From contig NZ_CP040676.1 of assembly GCF_005960665.1 (NCBI RefSeq), positions 382,501 to 446,500 on the forward strand: a stretch of 64,000 bases of DNA, written 5' to 3'. The notes under the pieces are model-generated. The model made no database searches. It saw only the letters and a program-made list of their open reading frames with translations, and was not told the DNA's origin. The translations under genes and the position numbers were made by a program. This DNA is from Exiguobacterium mexicanum (lineage in GTDB: Bacteria; Bacillota; Bacilli; Exiguobacteriales; Exiguobacteriaceae). Each line of letters opens with the position of its first letter. Positions within the stretch are counted from its first letter, which is position 1. Shown in pieces: positions 35,358 through 44,472 of the stretch.

Positions 35358-35876
35358 ATGGCAAACGTCGTCTTATATATCGCGACAAGTTTAGATGGAA
35401 AAATTGCGCGCACGAACGATCAACTCGACTGGTTGTTCGCGGTCGAGGGGGAAGGGGACAACGGCTACGCCGACTTCTTCCAAACGGTCGGTGCGGTCAT
35501 CATGGGACGTAAGACGTACGAGGAAGTGCTCCGGCTCGAGGACAATCATTACCCGTACGCAAACATCCCGAACTATATTCTGACGCGGAACCCGGACCGA
35601 GAAGCCGAGCACGTCACATTCACGGACGAGCTGATTGAGCAGCTAATCGAACGGTTGAAACAAGACGTCGACGGGGACATTTGGCTCGTCGGGGGAGGCG
35701 AGGTCATCAAAGCCGCGATGGAGCATGACTTGATTGACAGCTATGAAATCGCGATCGCTCCGGTCGTATTAGGTGAAGGGATTCCACTCTTCCCGGAAGG
35801 CACGAAAGAGACGAAGTTGAAACTGACGAGTCAACGCACGTCCGGACAGTTCGTCATGGTGACGTACGAGCGATAA
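35358..35876 (+). CDS. Dihydrofolate reductase-like (RibD C-terminal domain) protein
   Basis: A 172-residue protein from ATG 35358 (AAGGAGGA upstream). VVLYIATSLDGKIAR start, GAVIMGRKTYEEVL, IWLVGGGEVIKAAM and VLGEGIPLF are the RibD_C/DHFR family motifs. Relatives such as YwjB and YyaP are NADPH-dependent reductases of unknown substrate. It is divergent from the WYL regulator that may control it. Confidence 0.88.
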   Translation: MANVVLYIATSLDGKIARTNDQLDWLFAVEGEGDNGYADFFQTVGAVIMGRKTYEEVLRLEDNHYPYANIPNYILTRNPDREAEHVTFTDELIEQLIERLKQDVDGDIWLVGGGEVIKAAMEHDLIDSYEIAIAPVVLGEGIPLFPEGTKETKLKLTSQRTSGQFVMVTYER

Positions 35877-35879
35877 ACG

Positions 35880-35912
35880 AAAGACCAAGTTCGCAATGAA
35901 CTTGGTCTTTTC
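35880..35912. terminator. Bidirectional intrinsic terminator
   Basis: AAGACCAAGTTCG / TGAACTTGGTCTTTT hairpin between the DHFR-like gene and gntK. Confidence 0.8.
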
Positions 35913-37421
35913 TCATACATGCTTCCGTTGGAACGCGGCAATCGCTTCATACTCTTCCGCGAGATGACGCGAGAGTCGGATATAAATCGGTAGCAACTCC
36001 CGGTAAATCGTGGTCGCTTCATGATTGGGTGCATGTTCATGCGTCACTTGCGGCACGGCCGTGAAGTCGTCGATATCGCCGAACGCATACTCTCCGAGCA
36101 TGACCGCCCCAAGACATGAGCTTTCATGGCTCTCCGGCACGACGACCGGCGTATCGAAGATGTCGGCCATCATCTGGCGCCACAGGCTCGACTGGGCGAA
36201 CCCGCCCGTCGCGTGAATCCGATTCGGTGCGCCCGTCAATTCGTCGAGCGCCAGCATGACCGTATACAAGTTGAAGATGACGCCTTCCAACACCGAGCGG
36301 ATGAAGTGCTCGCGCTTATGGTGGATGCTGAGGCCGAAGAACGAACCGCGTGCGTTCGAGTCCCAGAGCGGCGCCCGTTCCCCCATCAAATACGGATGGA
36401 ACAGGAGTCCGTCTGAGCCCGGTTTGACCGTCTCGGCGATGCGCGTCAATACGTCATAGGCGTCCATGCCGAGCCGTTTCGCTGTCTCGACCTCGCTCGC
36501 CGCGAACTCGTCGCGGAGCCAGCGTAGGATGATGCCGCCGTTATTGACCGGTCCGCCGATGACCCAATGCTTGTCGGTCAAAGCGTAACAGAAGATGCGA
36601 CCTTTCGGGTCCTCGACCGGTTTCCGGACGACCGTGCGGATGGCACCGCTCGTCCCGATCGTGACGGCGACGACGCCTTGTTCGAACGCCCCGACACCAA
36701 GGTTCGACAACACTCCGTCACTAGCCCCGATGACGAGTGGGAAGTCCCAGCCAAGCGTTTCAACAACATCCGATTTAAGCGTTAAAATTTCGGTCGTCGG
36801 CACGAGCTCGGACAGTTGCTCGGGCGTGACTCCGGCGACGTCGAGCGCCTCCGGATCCCAGTCGCATTCTTTCAAATTGAACAGCCCGGTCGCTGATGCG
36901 ATCGAGTGGTCGATGACGAAACGACCGGTCAGGCGATAGAAAACATACTCTTTAATCGAGACGAACTTGGTTGCCTGATCGAACACGTCCGGATGCTCGG
37001 CTTTTAACCAACGCAGCTTCGATAGGGGCGCCATCGGATGGACCGGTGTGCCGGTGCGCATATGGAGCGCGCTCGCGTCGAAGTCGCGTTTGATTTCTTG
37101 CGTATACGGGTTGGCCCGGCTGTCGGCCCACGTGATGCTGTGGGTGAGCGGGCGACCCGACGCATCGAGGGCGATCAGGCTGTGCATCGCCGAACTGAAC
37201 GAAGCGAAGCGGACCGGACCGTCGGCTTTGGCACGGACGGCGGAAATCGCCTCGAGCACGGCCCCGTAGATGACGACCGGGTCTTGCTCGGCCGTCTCCG
37301 TGTCCGGGGTGAGGAGCGGGTACAACACGTTATGTACCGCGAGTTGTTGCTGGTTATGAAACAGGACGGCTTTCGTGCTCGTCGTCCCGATATCGACGCC
37401 AATCGTGTACACACACATCAC
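35913..37421 (-). CDS. gntK: Gluconokinase
   Basis: A 502-residue FGGY carbohydrate kinase matching gluconokinase: N-terminal GVDIGTTSTKAVLF phosphate loop, SITWADSRA, a long central region with DGVLSNLGVGA and VTIGTSGAIR, and the FGGY-2 GERAPLWD and GGFAQSSLWRQMMAD motifs. It phosphorylates D-gluconate to 6-phosphogluconate with ATP. Third gene of the gnd-gntP-gntK operon, eight bases from gntP. Confidence 0.95.
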   Translation of the reverse strand: MMCVYTIGVDIGTTSTKAVLFHNQQQLAVHNVLYPLLTPDTETAEQDPVVIYGAVLEAISAVRAKADGPVRFASFSSAMHSLIALDASGRPLTHSITWADSRANPYTQEIKRDFDASALHMRTGTPVHPMAPLSKLRWLKAEHPDVFDQATKFVSIKEYVFYRLTGRFVIDHSIASATGLFNLKECDWDPEALDVAGVTPEQLSELVPTTEILTLKSDVVETLGWDFPLVIGASDGVLSNLGVGAFEQGVVAVTIGTSGAIRTVVRKPVEDPKGRIFCYALTDKHWVIGGPVNNGGIILRWLRDEFAASEVETAKRLGMDAYDVLTRIAETVKPGSDGLLFHPYLMGERAPLWDSNARGSFFGLSIHHKREHFIRSVLEGVIFNLYTVMLALDELTGAPNRIHATGGFAQSSLWRQMMADIFDTPVVVPESHESSCLGAVMLGEYAFGDIDDFTAVPQVTHEHAPNHEATTIYRELLPIYIRLSRHLAEEYEAIAAFQRKHV

Positions 37422-37429
37422 TTCCTAAC

Positions 37430-38773
37430 TTAAATAATGAACAAGCTGATCAAGAAGACGACCGCGAAGCCGGTCAATCCGATAATCGTTTCCATGACGG
37501 TCCACGACTTCAGCGTGTCTTTCACATCCAAACCGAAGTAGCGGTTGACGAGCCAGAAGCCCGAGTCGTTGACGTGAGACAACACCGTCGCCCCAGAGGC
37601 GATCGAGATGACGATGAGGCCGAGCGCGGCACCGGTGATATTCTGGATTTCGAGAAGCGGCGTGATGAGTCCTGCCGCCGTGACCATCGAGACGGTCGCC
37701 GAACCTTGGGCGACACGGACGACGGTCGCGATCAAGAAGGCGAGCACGATCGCCGGCAGCGGTGACCCGGCCATCATTTCCCCGAGTACGTCACCGACAC
37801 CTGAGTCGATTAACACTTGTTTGAACACGCCACCGGCACCGGTGACGAGGATGATGATCCCGGCCGGTTCGAGCGCTTTCGTCGCAATCTCTTGCACTTC
37901 GTCACGCGTATAGCCGCGGCGTGTGCCGAGGAAGATGAACGTGAGCAACGTCGCGAGCGTCAAGGCGACGAACGGGTGACCCATGAACGTGAAGAACGTG
38001 CGGATGCTGTTTCCTTCTTCTAATAAGACGGCTGACAACGTGTTCGCGAGGATCAAGACGAGCGGGATCGAGATGAGCGAGACGATCATCTTGAAGCTAG
38101 GCAACTCTTTCGACGTGTCGATCTCTTCGAATTCCATATAGTCTGGAATGTTGACTTGAATCTTGTTCGCGATATATTTTCCGAAAACCGGACCGGCCAA
38201 AATCGCTGCCGGAATCCCGGCGATGACCCCGAATAAGATGACCCAGCCGAGCTCGGCCCCAATCAAGTTGGCGACGGCAATCGGACCTGGTGTCGGCGGG
38301 ATGAAACTGTGCGTGACAGCGAGACCTGCAAGCAGCGGGATCCCGTAGTAGAGGAGCGAGCGGCCCGTCTTTTTGGCGAGACCGTAGACAATCGGCACGA
38401 GAATGATGAAACCGACGTCGAAGAAGACCGGCACGGCGACGATGAAGCCGGTGATGGCGAGCGCCCATTGCGCCTTGTCTTCGCCGAACTTATTGACGAG
38501 CGTCTGGGCGAGGCGTTCCGCGCCACCCGATACTTCTAACATCTTCCCGAACATGGCGCCGAGACCGACGACGACGGCGACGAAGCCGAGCGTGCCGCCC
38601 ATCCCGTTCTGAATCGAGGCGATGACGTCCCCGAGCGGCATGCCGGCCGCGATCCCGACGAGTAGACTGACGAGGAGAAGTGAGACGAACGCGTGAAGCT
38701 TCGTCCGCATGACCAAGAATAAGAGCAAGAAAATCCCTGCGACTGCGATAAGTATAAGCGTAGAGCCAGACAT
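37430..38773 (-). CDS. gntP: Gluconate permease (GntP family)
   Basis: A 447-residue transporter with about 12-14 membrane segments and GntP signatures (GLGAMFGKMLEVSGGAERLA, FFDVGFIILVPI, ATVSMVTAAGL, SHVNDSGFWLVN). It imports gluconate with protons. It follows gnd after 83 bases that contain a hairpin and a perfect cre, so CcpA and possibly attenuation tune it separately from gnd. Confidence 0.94.
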   Translation of the reverse strand: MSGSTLILIAVAGIFLLLFLVMRTKLHAFVSLLLVSLLVGIAAGMPLGDVIASIQNGMGGTLGFVAVVVGLGAMFGKMLEVSGGAERLAQTLVNKFGEDKAQWALAITGFIVAVPVFFDVGFIILVPIVYGLAKKTGRSLLYYGIPLLAGLAVTHSFIPPTPGPIAVANLIGAELGWVILFGVIAGIPAAILAGPVFGKYIANKIQVNIPDYMEFEEIDTSKELPSFKMIVSLISIPLVLILANTLSAVLLEEGNSIRTFFTFMGHPFVALTLATLLTFIFLGTRRGYTRDEVQEIATKALEPAGIIILVTGAGGVFKQVLIDSGVGDVLGEMMAGSPLPAIVLAFLIATVVRVAQGSATVSMVTAAGLITPLLEIQNITGAALGLIVISIASGATVLSHVNDSGFWLVNRYFGLDVKDTLKSWTVMETIIGLTGFAVVFLISLFII

Positions 38774-38798
38774 TATGTAGTTCCCCCTTTATTTTACG

Positions 38799-38813
38799 TG
38801 TAACCGTTTACAA
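38799..38813. promoter_or_regulatory. Perfect cre site before gntP
   Basis: TGTAACCGTTTACAA (reverse complement TTGTAAACGGTTACA) satisfies every position of the cre consensus. It lies between gnd and gntP, where CcpA could act as a roadblock, linking gluconate uptake to glucose repression. Confidence 0.8.
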
Positions 38814-38822
38814 ATATTTACA

Positions 38823-38852
38823 AAGGAAAAGGCCACCCCTGACCTTTTCCTT
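38823..38852 (-). terminator. Intercistronic hairpin
   Basis: AAGGAAAAGG/CCTTTTCCTT stem just after gnd. The run of T on the minus strand is short, so it may only attenuate or protect the upstream mRNA. Confidence 0.45.
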
Positions 38853-38856
38853 GCGG

Positions 38857-39741
38857 TTATTTCTTGACGACCGCGTGGCCCCCGAACTCGTTACGGAGCG
38901 CCGCGACGACTTTCCCCGAGAACGTGTCTTCCTCGAGTGAGCGATAGCGCATCATAAGTGACATGGCGATGACCGGGGCCGCCGCCTGCAACTCGAGCGC
39001 CGTCTCGACCGTCCATTTTCCTTCCCCTGAGGAATGCATGACGCCGCGGATGTCATCGAGTTTCGCGTCTTTTGAGAACGCGTTTTCCGTCAACTCCATG
39101 AGCCATGAGCGGACGACTGATCCGTGGTTCCAGACGCGGGCGACTTGCTCGTAATCATAATCAAACGGGCTCTTCTCCAAGATGTCGAACCCTTCGGCGA
39201 TCGCCTGCATCATGCCGTACTCGATGCCGTTGTGGATCATCTTCAGGAAGTGGCCGCTGCCGGCCGGTCCCGTATACAAGTAGCCGTTCTCGACCGAGAG
39301 GTCTTTGAAGATCGGCTCGATCGTCGGCCAGGCGTCGGCGTCTCCGCCGACCATCGTGCAGGCGCCGTTGCGGGCACCTTCCGTGCCGCCGCTCGTCCCG
39401 CAGTCGAAGAAGGCGATGCCTTTGGCACTGAACTGTTCGGCGCGTGCGACCGATAACTTGTAGTTCGAGTTGCCGCCATCGATGACGATGTCACCCGGTT
39501 CGAGTTTTTCAAGCAGTTCTGCCAGTACGGCCTCAGTGATGTCACCGGCCGGCACCATCGCCCAGACGACGCGTGGTGTCTCGAGCGAGTTGACGACGTC
39601 CTCAAGCGTCGGCACGATCTCAAACTTCGATGTCGCCTCGACGTTCCCGGCGTCCGTCCCGACGACGTTGTGACCGTGGTCGCTCAAGTTGAGCGCCAAG
39701 TTGTATCCCATCTTGCCTAATCCAATCAAACCGATTTGCAT
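38857..39741 (-). CDS. gnd: 6-phosphogluconate dehydrogenase, short NAD type
   Basis: A 294-residue enzyme from ATG 39741 (GAGGTG upstream). GLIGLGKMGYNLALNL Rossmann motif, VWAMVPAGD, IDGGNSNYK, TSGGTEGARNGACTM, and the catalytic KMIHNGIEYGMMQ (Lys and His/Asn). The short form without the long C-terminal domain resembles GntZ/YqeC, which often prefer NAD+. It oxidatively decarboxylates 6-phosphogluconate to ribulose-5-phosphate. First gene of the gluconate operon. A paralog lies at 50559-51440. Confidence 0.94.
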   Translation of the reverse strand: MQIGLIGLGKMGYNLALNLSDHGHNVVGTDAGNVEATSKFEIVPTLEDVVNSLETPRVVWAMVPAGDITEAVLAELLEKLEPGDIVIDGGNSNYKLSVARAEQFSAKGIAFFDCGTSGGTEGARNGACTMVGGDADAWPTIEPIFKDLSVENGYLYTGPAGSGHFLKMIHNGIEYGMMQAIAEGFDILEKSPFDYDYEQVARVWNHGSVVRSWLMELTENAFSKDAKLDDIRGVMHSSGEGKWTVETALELQAAAPVIAMSLMMRYRSLEEDTFSGKVVAALRNEFGGHAVVKK

Positions 39742-39781
39742 ATCGTCACCTCTAAATCGAATTTTTTTCCATCTCTCCACT

Positions 39782-39816
39782 ATAATATCAAATTAAATTC
39801 GATTTACAAGTCGAAT
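39782..39816 (-). promoter_or_regulatory. Gluconate operon promoter with ATTCGA palindrome
   Basis: Minus-strand -35 TTGTAA (39804-39809) and -10 TATTAT (39782-39787), 16-base spacer. The -35 is embedded in the inverted repeat ATTCGA-N8-TCGAAT (39797-39816), and further TCGAAT half sites occur nearby. This looks like a repressor operator; the RpiR-family gene 2.7 kb away is the best local candidate. Confidence 0.6.
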
Positions 39817-39836
39817 GACGGAATTTTTTTCGAATA

Positions 39837-39875
39837 ACAAAAAAAGCGTCCCGACCTAACGAGTAGGCGGGACGA
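39837..39875 (-). terminator. Intrinsic terminator of the GGDEF-EAL gene
   Basis: CGTCCCG/CGGGACG stem with a T-run on the minus strand immediately after the stop at 39879. Confidence 0.8.
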
Positions 39876-39878
39876 GGG

Positions 39879-42305
39879 TCAGACACTTTTCTTATATGGA
39901 TACAGGAACGAGTCAAGATCTTCGGCGGGCATCGGCTTGTTGTAATAGTAGCCTTGCGCCTGGTTGCAATCCTCGGCCTTGAGGAAGGCGACTTGTGCTT
40001 TCGTCTCGACACCTTCGGCGATGACGTTCAGCCCGAGCTCGTGCGCCATTCGGATGATCGTCTTGACGAGGGCGGCGTCCTTCGAATCCGTCTCGATGTT
40101 TTTCGTGAAGTGTTGGTCGATTTTCAGCGTGTCGATCGGGAACAGCTTCAAGTAGCTGAGAGACGAGTAGCCGGTGCCAAAGTCGTCAATCGACAAGTGG
40201 ACGCCAAGGGCGACGAGTTCCTCCATCGTCTCGATGGCACTTTGCGCGCTCTGGATGACGGTCTCGGTCAACTCGAGCTCGAGGTATTCCGGTGCGAGCC
40301 CGCTCGCCTCGAGCGCCTGGCTGACAATGTCCGGCAAATCTTTTTGCGCGAACTGGAGCGCCGAGATGTTGACGGCGACGCGGAATGGTTCGACGCCCGC
40401 ATCCTGCCACGCCTTGTTCTGCCGGCACGCCTCGTTCAAGACGTACTCGCCGAGACGATGAATGCTGCCGGTCTCCTCGGCGATCGGGATGAACTCGGCC
40501 GGGGAAATCATGCCGAGCTCGGGATGTGTCCAACGCACGAGCGCCTCGACACCGATGAGCACCTCGGTCTCGAGATGCACTTGCGGCTGATAATGAATCG
40601 AGAACTCGCCGCGGCCGATGCCTTTCCGGAGCGCCATCGCGAGCTGTGACTTGCGCGCGACAGACTCGTTCATGTCTTTCGTGAAGAACTGGAAGCCGTT
40701 CTTGCCGTCCTCTTTCGCCCGATACATGGCGATGTCGGCGTTCTTCAACAAGTCATCGGCCGTCCGCCCGTCGGACGGATAGAGGCTGATGCCAATCGAT
40801 AGGCTCGTGAACACGTCCTCACTTTCGAGCAAGAACGGTTGGTTCAACGCGTTCGTAATCTGTTGGGCGCGGTGGGCGGCTAAGTTGCTGCCGGTGTTCG
40901 GCGACAGGATGACGAACTCGTCCCCGCCGAGACGGGCGAGCGTGTCGCTCTTATTGATCGTCGTCAACAGCCGGTCCGTCACTTGGCGCAAGAAGACGTC
41001 GCCTGATGAGTGGCCGAATCGGTCGTTGATGACCTTGAAGTTGTCGAGATCGATATAGAACAACGAGAACGTCGACTCGCTGCCTTGGGAAAGCAAGGCG
41101 TCGAGCCGGTCATTGAACAGACGTCGGTTCGGCAGGCCGGTCAACGTGTCCAAATAGACGAGGTCGTTAATTTGTTCTTCGATTTGTTTCCGTTCACTAA
41201 TATCGCGGATGATGCTGCTAAAGAAGAGACCCGCCTCCGTCTCCCACGTCCCGAGCGACATTTCGAACGGGAACTCGGTCCCGTCTTTTCGCAAGCCGAC
41301 GAGCTCGACCGTACGGCCGATGACGTTTGCTTCACGCGTCTCGCGATAGCGTTTCATGCCTTGTTCGTGTGCGACTTTAAAGCGCTCGGGCATGATGAGC
41401 GTGATCGATTCCCCGAGCACCTCGCTTGCCGTATATCCGAATAGGCGCTCGGCCCCGTGGTTCCATTGCACGATGCGACGTTCGGCATCTGCGACGATGA
41501 TGGCATCGTTCGCCGACTCGATGACGGACTGGAACTTCGTTTCGAGTTCGATGGACTGACGCTCGAGTTGCTTCTCATTGCGAAGCGAGATCAGCATGAG
41601 CACGAACAGCGTCGTGACACTGCCGCCGATCCAGAAGGCGAGGAGCGTGCTGTCCATCGAGAAGCCGGTCAATGCTTGAGGCGTCGCGAACGGGGTGAAT
41701 TCGGCCGCGCCCATGCCGATATAATGCATCCCCGAGACGGCGAGCCCAATCAAGAGCGAGCAGACGAGTCTCCGCCAGTGGAATCGTGACACGTCCGGGA
41801 GCGAGAACAAGAGATACAGCCCGACGAGCGAGGCAATGAACGCGACGACGGCCGATAACAGCCACATGACCGGGTCGTACGTCAACACGGCGTTCATCTG
41901 CATCGCTTCCATGCCGACGTAATGCATCGACACGATGCCGATGCTGATGAAGACGGCGCTGATGACGAGATCGCGCGGTCGCGCCGTCTGTCGGCTGACG
42001 ATATAGAAGGCGAACCCGGACGAGATGATGGCTGGAATGATCGAGGCGATGACGATACCGATATGGTAGGATACGTCGGCCTCTAAATGGAATGCCAACA
42101 TCCCGATGAAATGCATCGCCCAAATGCCGAGCCCGAGACTGAGGGCTCCGGCGCTCACCCAACGGATGTGCGAGACTCGTTCGGCATATTTGAGCCGACT
42201 GCTAATATCGAGCGAGACGAAGGCCGAGAAGACGGCGACGGCGATGGATAACAAGACGAGGGGAAGACTGTATGTACTATGGAGATGGTGTTCGATGGGG
42301 ACCAA
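39879..42305 (-). CDS. MHYT-PAS-GGDEF-EAL c-di-GMP protein
   Basis: An 808-residue c-di-GMP enzyme. The N-terminal 240 residues form a seven-segment MHYT sensor with three repeats of the signature (AMHFIGM, SMHYVGM, GMHYIGM), thought to bind copper and sense O2, CO or NO. A PAS domain (about 255-375) follows, then GGDEF (LARLGGDEFVIL, intact active site) and EAL (GVEALVRW). Both cyclase and phosphodiesterase motifs are intact, so net activity is unclear. It is inserted between the gluconate operon and the RpiR gene. Confidence 0.94.
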   Translation of the reverse strand: MVPIEHHLHSTYSLPLVLLSIAVAVFSAFVSLDISSRLKYAERVSHIRWVSAGALSLGLGIWAMHFIGMLAFHLEADVSYHIGIVIASIIPAIISSGFAFYIVSRQTARPRDLVISAVFISIGIVSMHYVGMEAMQMNAVLTYDPVMWLLSAVVAFIASLVGLYLLFSLPDVSRFHWRRLVCSLLIGLAVSGMHYIGMGAAEFTPFATPQALTGFSMDSTLLAFWIGGSVTTLFVLMLISLRNEKQLERQSIELETKFQSVIESANDAIIVADAERRIVQWNHGAERLFGYTASEVLGESITLIMPERFKVAHEQGMKRYRETREANVIGRTVELVGLRKDGTEFPFEMSLGTWETEAGLFFSSIIRDISERKQIEEQINDLVYLDTLTGLPNRRLFNDRLDALLSQGSESTFSLFYIDLDNFKVINDRFGHSSGDVFLRQVTDRLLTTINKSDTLARLGGDEFVILSPNTGSNLAAHRAQQITNALNQPFLLESEDVFTSLSIGISLYPSDGRTADDLLKNADIAMYRAKEDGKNGFQFFTKDMNESVARKSQLAMALRKGIGRGEFSIHYQPQVHLETEVLIGVEALVRWTHPELGMISPAEFIPIAEETGSIHRLGEYVLNEACRQNKAWQDAGVEPFRVAVNISALQFAQKDLPDIVSQALEASGLAPEYLELELTETVIQSAQSAIETMEELVALGVHLSIDDFGTGYSSLSYLKLFPIDTLKIDQHFTKNIETDSKDAALVKTIIRMAHELGLNVIAEGVETKAQVAFLKAEDCNQAQGYYYNKPMPAEDLDSFLYPYKKSV

Positions 42306-42513
42306 ACCTTTCTTTAATAATATCGGGACAAATGGACGAAAACGGACAGTTTCTCAAAAATGAGCTTTCCTAGCATAGCATATTTGTCTTGACGTGAAGG
42401 GAATATTTTCCCCGGTGGGTCAATAGTTTGGCACATTGTCCGAAGGAACGATCAGTCTTTGATTGCGGATTTTTTTTCGAAACGGTATCGTAAAAAGAAA
42501 AAGGGTGAGACAT

Positions 42514-43362
42514 ATGGAATCGATGAATGGCCTGGCCCGCATCCGTGGTGCCTATACAACACTCGGCAAGAAAGAGCAACGCATTGCCGATTATATCTTG
42601 AAGCAGCCTGAACGCATCATTCACCATACGATCAATCAAGTCGCCGACGACCTCGACGTCGCCGAGTCGACCGTGTTCCGTTTCTGTCAGCGCGTCGGCT
42701 TCAAAGGCTATCAGGCGCTGAAAATCGCGCTCGCCACCGACGTCGTCGCACCGCTCCAAGACATCCATGAGGACATCTCGAACGAGGACACGCCGCTTGA
42801 GATCGCAGAGAAGATTTTCACGTCGAACGTGAAGACGCTCGAAGCGACGCGACAGATTTTGGACGCGACGTCGCTCGACAAGGCCGTCACGCTGTTGTTG
42901 TCGGCGCGCCGCATCGAGTTCTTCGGCAGCGGGGGCTCGGCCGTCATCGCACTCGATGCGTATCACAAGTTCGTCCGGAGCGGACTGTTCGTCACGGCAA
43001 ACTTGGAGTCGCACATGCAGCTCATGTCGGCGTCGCAACTGACGAACGACGACGTCGCCGTCCTCATCTCGCATTCGGGTGCCTCGAAAGACACGCTCGA
43101 CGTCGCGAAAGTGCTGAACGAGCGCGGCGTCCCGACCGTCGCCATCACCAACTATGCGAAGTCCCCGCTCTCGAAGCTGTGTGACGTCGCCCTGTATACC
43201 GTGTCGCAAGAGACCGAGTTCCGCTCTGAGGCGCTCGCCTCACGCATCGCCGAGCTCAGTCTGATTGACGCCTTGTTCACCGTCGTCATGATGCGTCGTG
43301 GGGAAGAGGGTAGAGAATCGCTCCAAAAGATGCGCGAGGCCATCTCGCTTCGGCGCATGTGA
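42514..43362 (+). CDS. MurR/RpiR-family regulator with SIS domain
   Basis: A 282-residue regulator from ATG 42514. The N-terminal HTH_6 domain (LGKKEQRIADYILKQPERII, VAESTVFRFCQRVGFKGYQ) is followed by a SIS sugar-isomerase-fold domain (IEFFGSGGSAVIALDA, LISHSGASKDTLDVA) that senses a phosphosugar. Location beside the gluconate operon suggests it responds to 6-phosphogluconate or a related sugar phosphate and binds the ATTCGA palindrome, which is inference. It ends in a terminator. Confidence 0.9.
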   Translation: MESMNGLARIRGAYTTLGKKEQRIADYILKQPERIIHHTINQVADDLDVAESTVFRFCQRVGFKGYQALKIALATDVVAPLQDIHEDISNEDTPLEIAEKIFTSNVKTLEATRQILDATSLDKAVTLLLSARRIEFFGSGGSAVIALDAYHKFVRSGLFVTANLESHMQLMSASQLTNDDVAVLISHSGASKDTLDVAKVLNERGVPTVAITNYAKSPLSKLCDVALYTVSQETEFRSEALASRIAELSLIDALFTVVMMRRGEEGRESLQKMREAISLRRM

Positions 43363-43390
43363 AAAGGCTGACCCTCGGGCCAGCCTTTCT
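43362..43390. terminator. Intrinsic terminator
   Basis: AAAGGCTG/CAGCCTTT stem with TTTC tail between the RpiR gene and the convergent manganese catalase gene. Confidence 0.65.
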
Positions 43391-44272
43391 TCATTTCCGT
43401 TTGATTTGATCCGCGACTTTTTTGACCACTTTCTCGACACCACCCGCCGGGGCCTCCAAATCGTGATGGAGTGTGTTATCCGGAATTTTCATGACCGGCT
43501 TCTGGCCTTGCGGGGCCGGATCACTTAAATAGACGAAATCGCCGGCACCGTCTGGCGCGCTACCTGTCGCCCATTTGCCTTGACTCGATTCGTTACCTTC
43601 GGATAAGTCCCAGAATTCGAGACCGTGTGGTTCAGCCTCTAATTCATCTTTCGCCGGGAAGCTCGCTGGTACGATGGCTCCGTTTTTCTGTTCGAGTTCA
43701 TCGATTGCCGCCAGCCACTGATATTGGTGATAACGGTCACGGGCGAGCATCTTGCGGAAAACTTTGCGGACGCCTTCGTCTTTCGTCATATGGTAGAGAC
43801 GGGCGACTTGAAGTCGTCCTTGCGTCTCGGCATGTAAGTTCGAGCGCATGTCGGCGAGCAAGTTTCCACTCGCGACGATATACGAACCGTTCCACGGCAC
43901 CCCATTCGAATTCGTCGGCAGTCCGCCGAGCCCGCTGACAATTAAATGCTGCGGGTTCATCCCGCCAAGGATGGCCGCTGTCGCCGGGTCTTTGGCCGCT
44001 TCGGCCTGATCATCCGGTGACGCCCCGTCGAGCAGTTGTGAGATGAGGGCGCACAGCATCTCGACGTGCCCGATCTCCTCGGTCCCGATGTCCATGAGCA
44101 TGTCCTTATACTTCTCTTCCCCACGACAGTTGAAGCCTTGGAACAAGTACTGCATCATAACGGTCATTTCCCCGAATTGACCGCCGAGCACTTCTTGAAT
44201 TTGACGGGCGAGCTGTGGATCCGGACGATCGACGTTCACTTCAAACTGCAATTCCTTCTGATGGCGAAACAT
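43391..44272 (-). CDS. Manganese catalase
   Basis: A 293-residue non-haem catalase from the ATG at 44272 (AAAGGAGG upstream; the longer frame is not preferred). It has the four-helix dimanganese core: a Glu in GEMTVMMQYLFQG, the E and H pairs in MDIGTEEIGHVEM, and the second E/H pair in LHAETQGRLQ to KMLARDRYHQYQW. It removes H2O2 without haem. The B. subtilis relative YdbD is in the sigma-B general stress regulon; a weak sigma-B-like promoter may precede this gene. Confidence 0.92.
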   Translation of the reverse strand: MFRHQKELQFEVNVDRPDPQLARQIQEVLGGQFGEMTVMMQYLFQGFNCRGEEKYKDMLMDIGTEEIGHVEMLCALISQLLDGASPDDQAEAAKDPATAAILGGMNPQHLIVSGLGGLPTNSNGVPWNGSYIVASGNLLADMRSNLHAETQGRLQVARLYHMTKDEGVRKVFRKMLARDRYHQYQWLAAIDELEQKNGAIVPASFPAKDELEAEPHGLEFWDLSEGNESSQGKWATGSAPDGAGDFVYLSDPAPQGQKPVMKIPDNTLHHDLEAPAGGVEKVVKKVADQIKRK

Positions 44273-44472
44273 AGAATTCCTCCTTTGTTTGAACAAGTGG
44301 TAAATGCACGACAAAGGTATAGTTCCACTATCAATAGTTATCAAACCTGATTTTAAAAAAGATCTCCAAATACAAGTAGGGGTATGGGTATCATCTGAGG
44401 GTTACAATTGATCAAAGCGTGGAATTAATAGTAACAGATTGATTTTTGTCTAAACAGAGAGGAACGACTGCT

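Noticed and set aside
44273-44472. Sigma-B promoters for the Mn catalase and the hypothetical gene
   Set aside because: Candidate boxes (GTTTGA/TGGAAC and GTTACA/TGGAAT with 13-base spacers) match too weakly to list as features.
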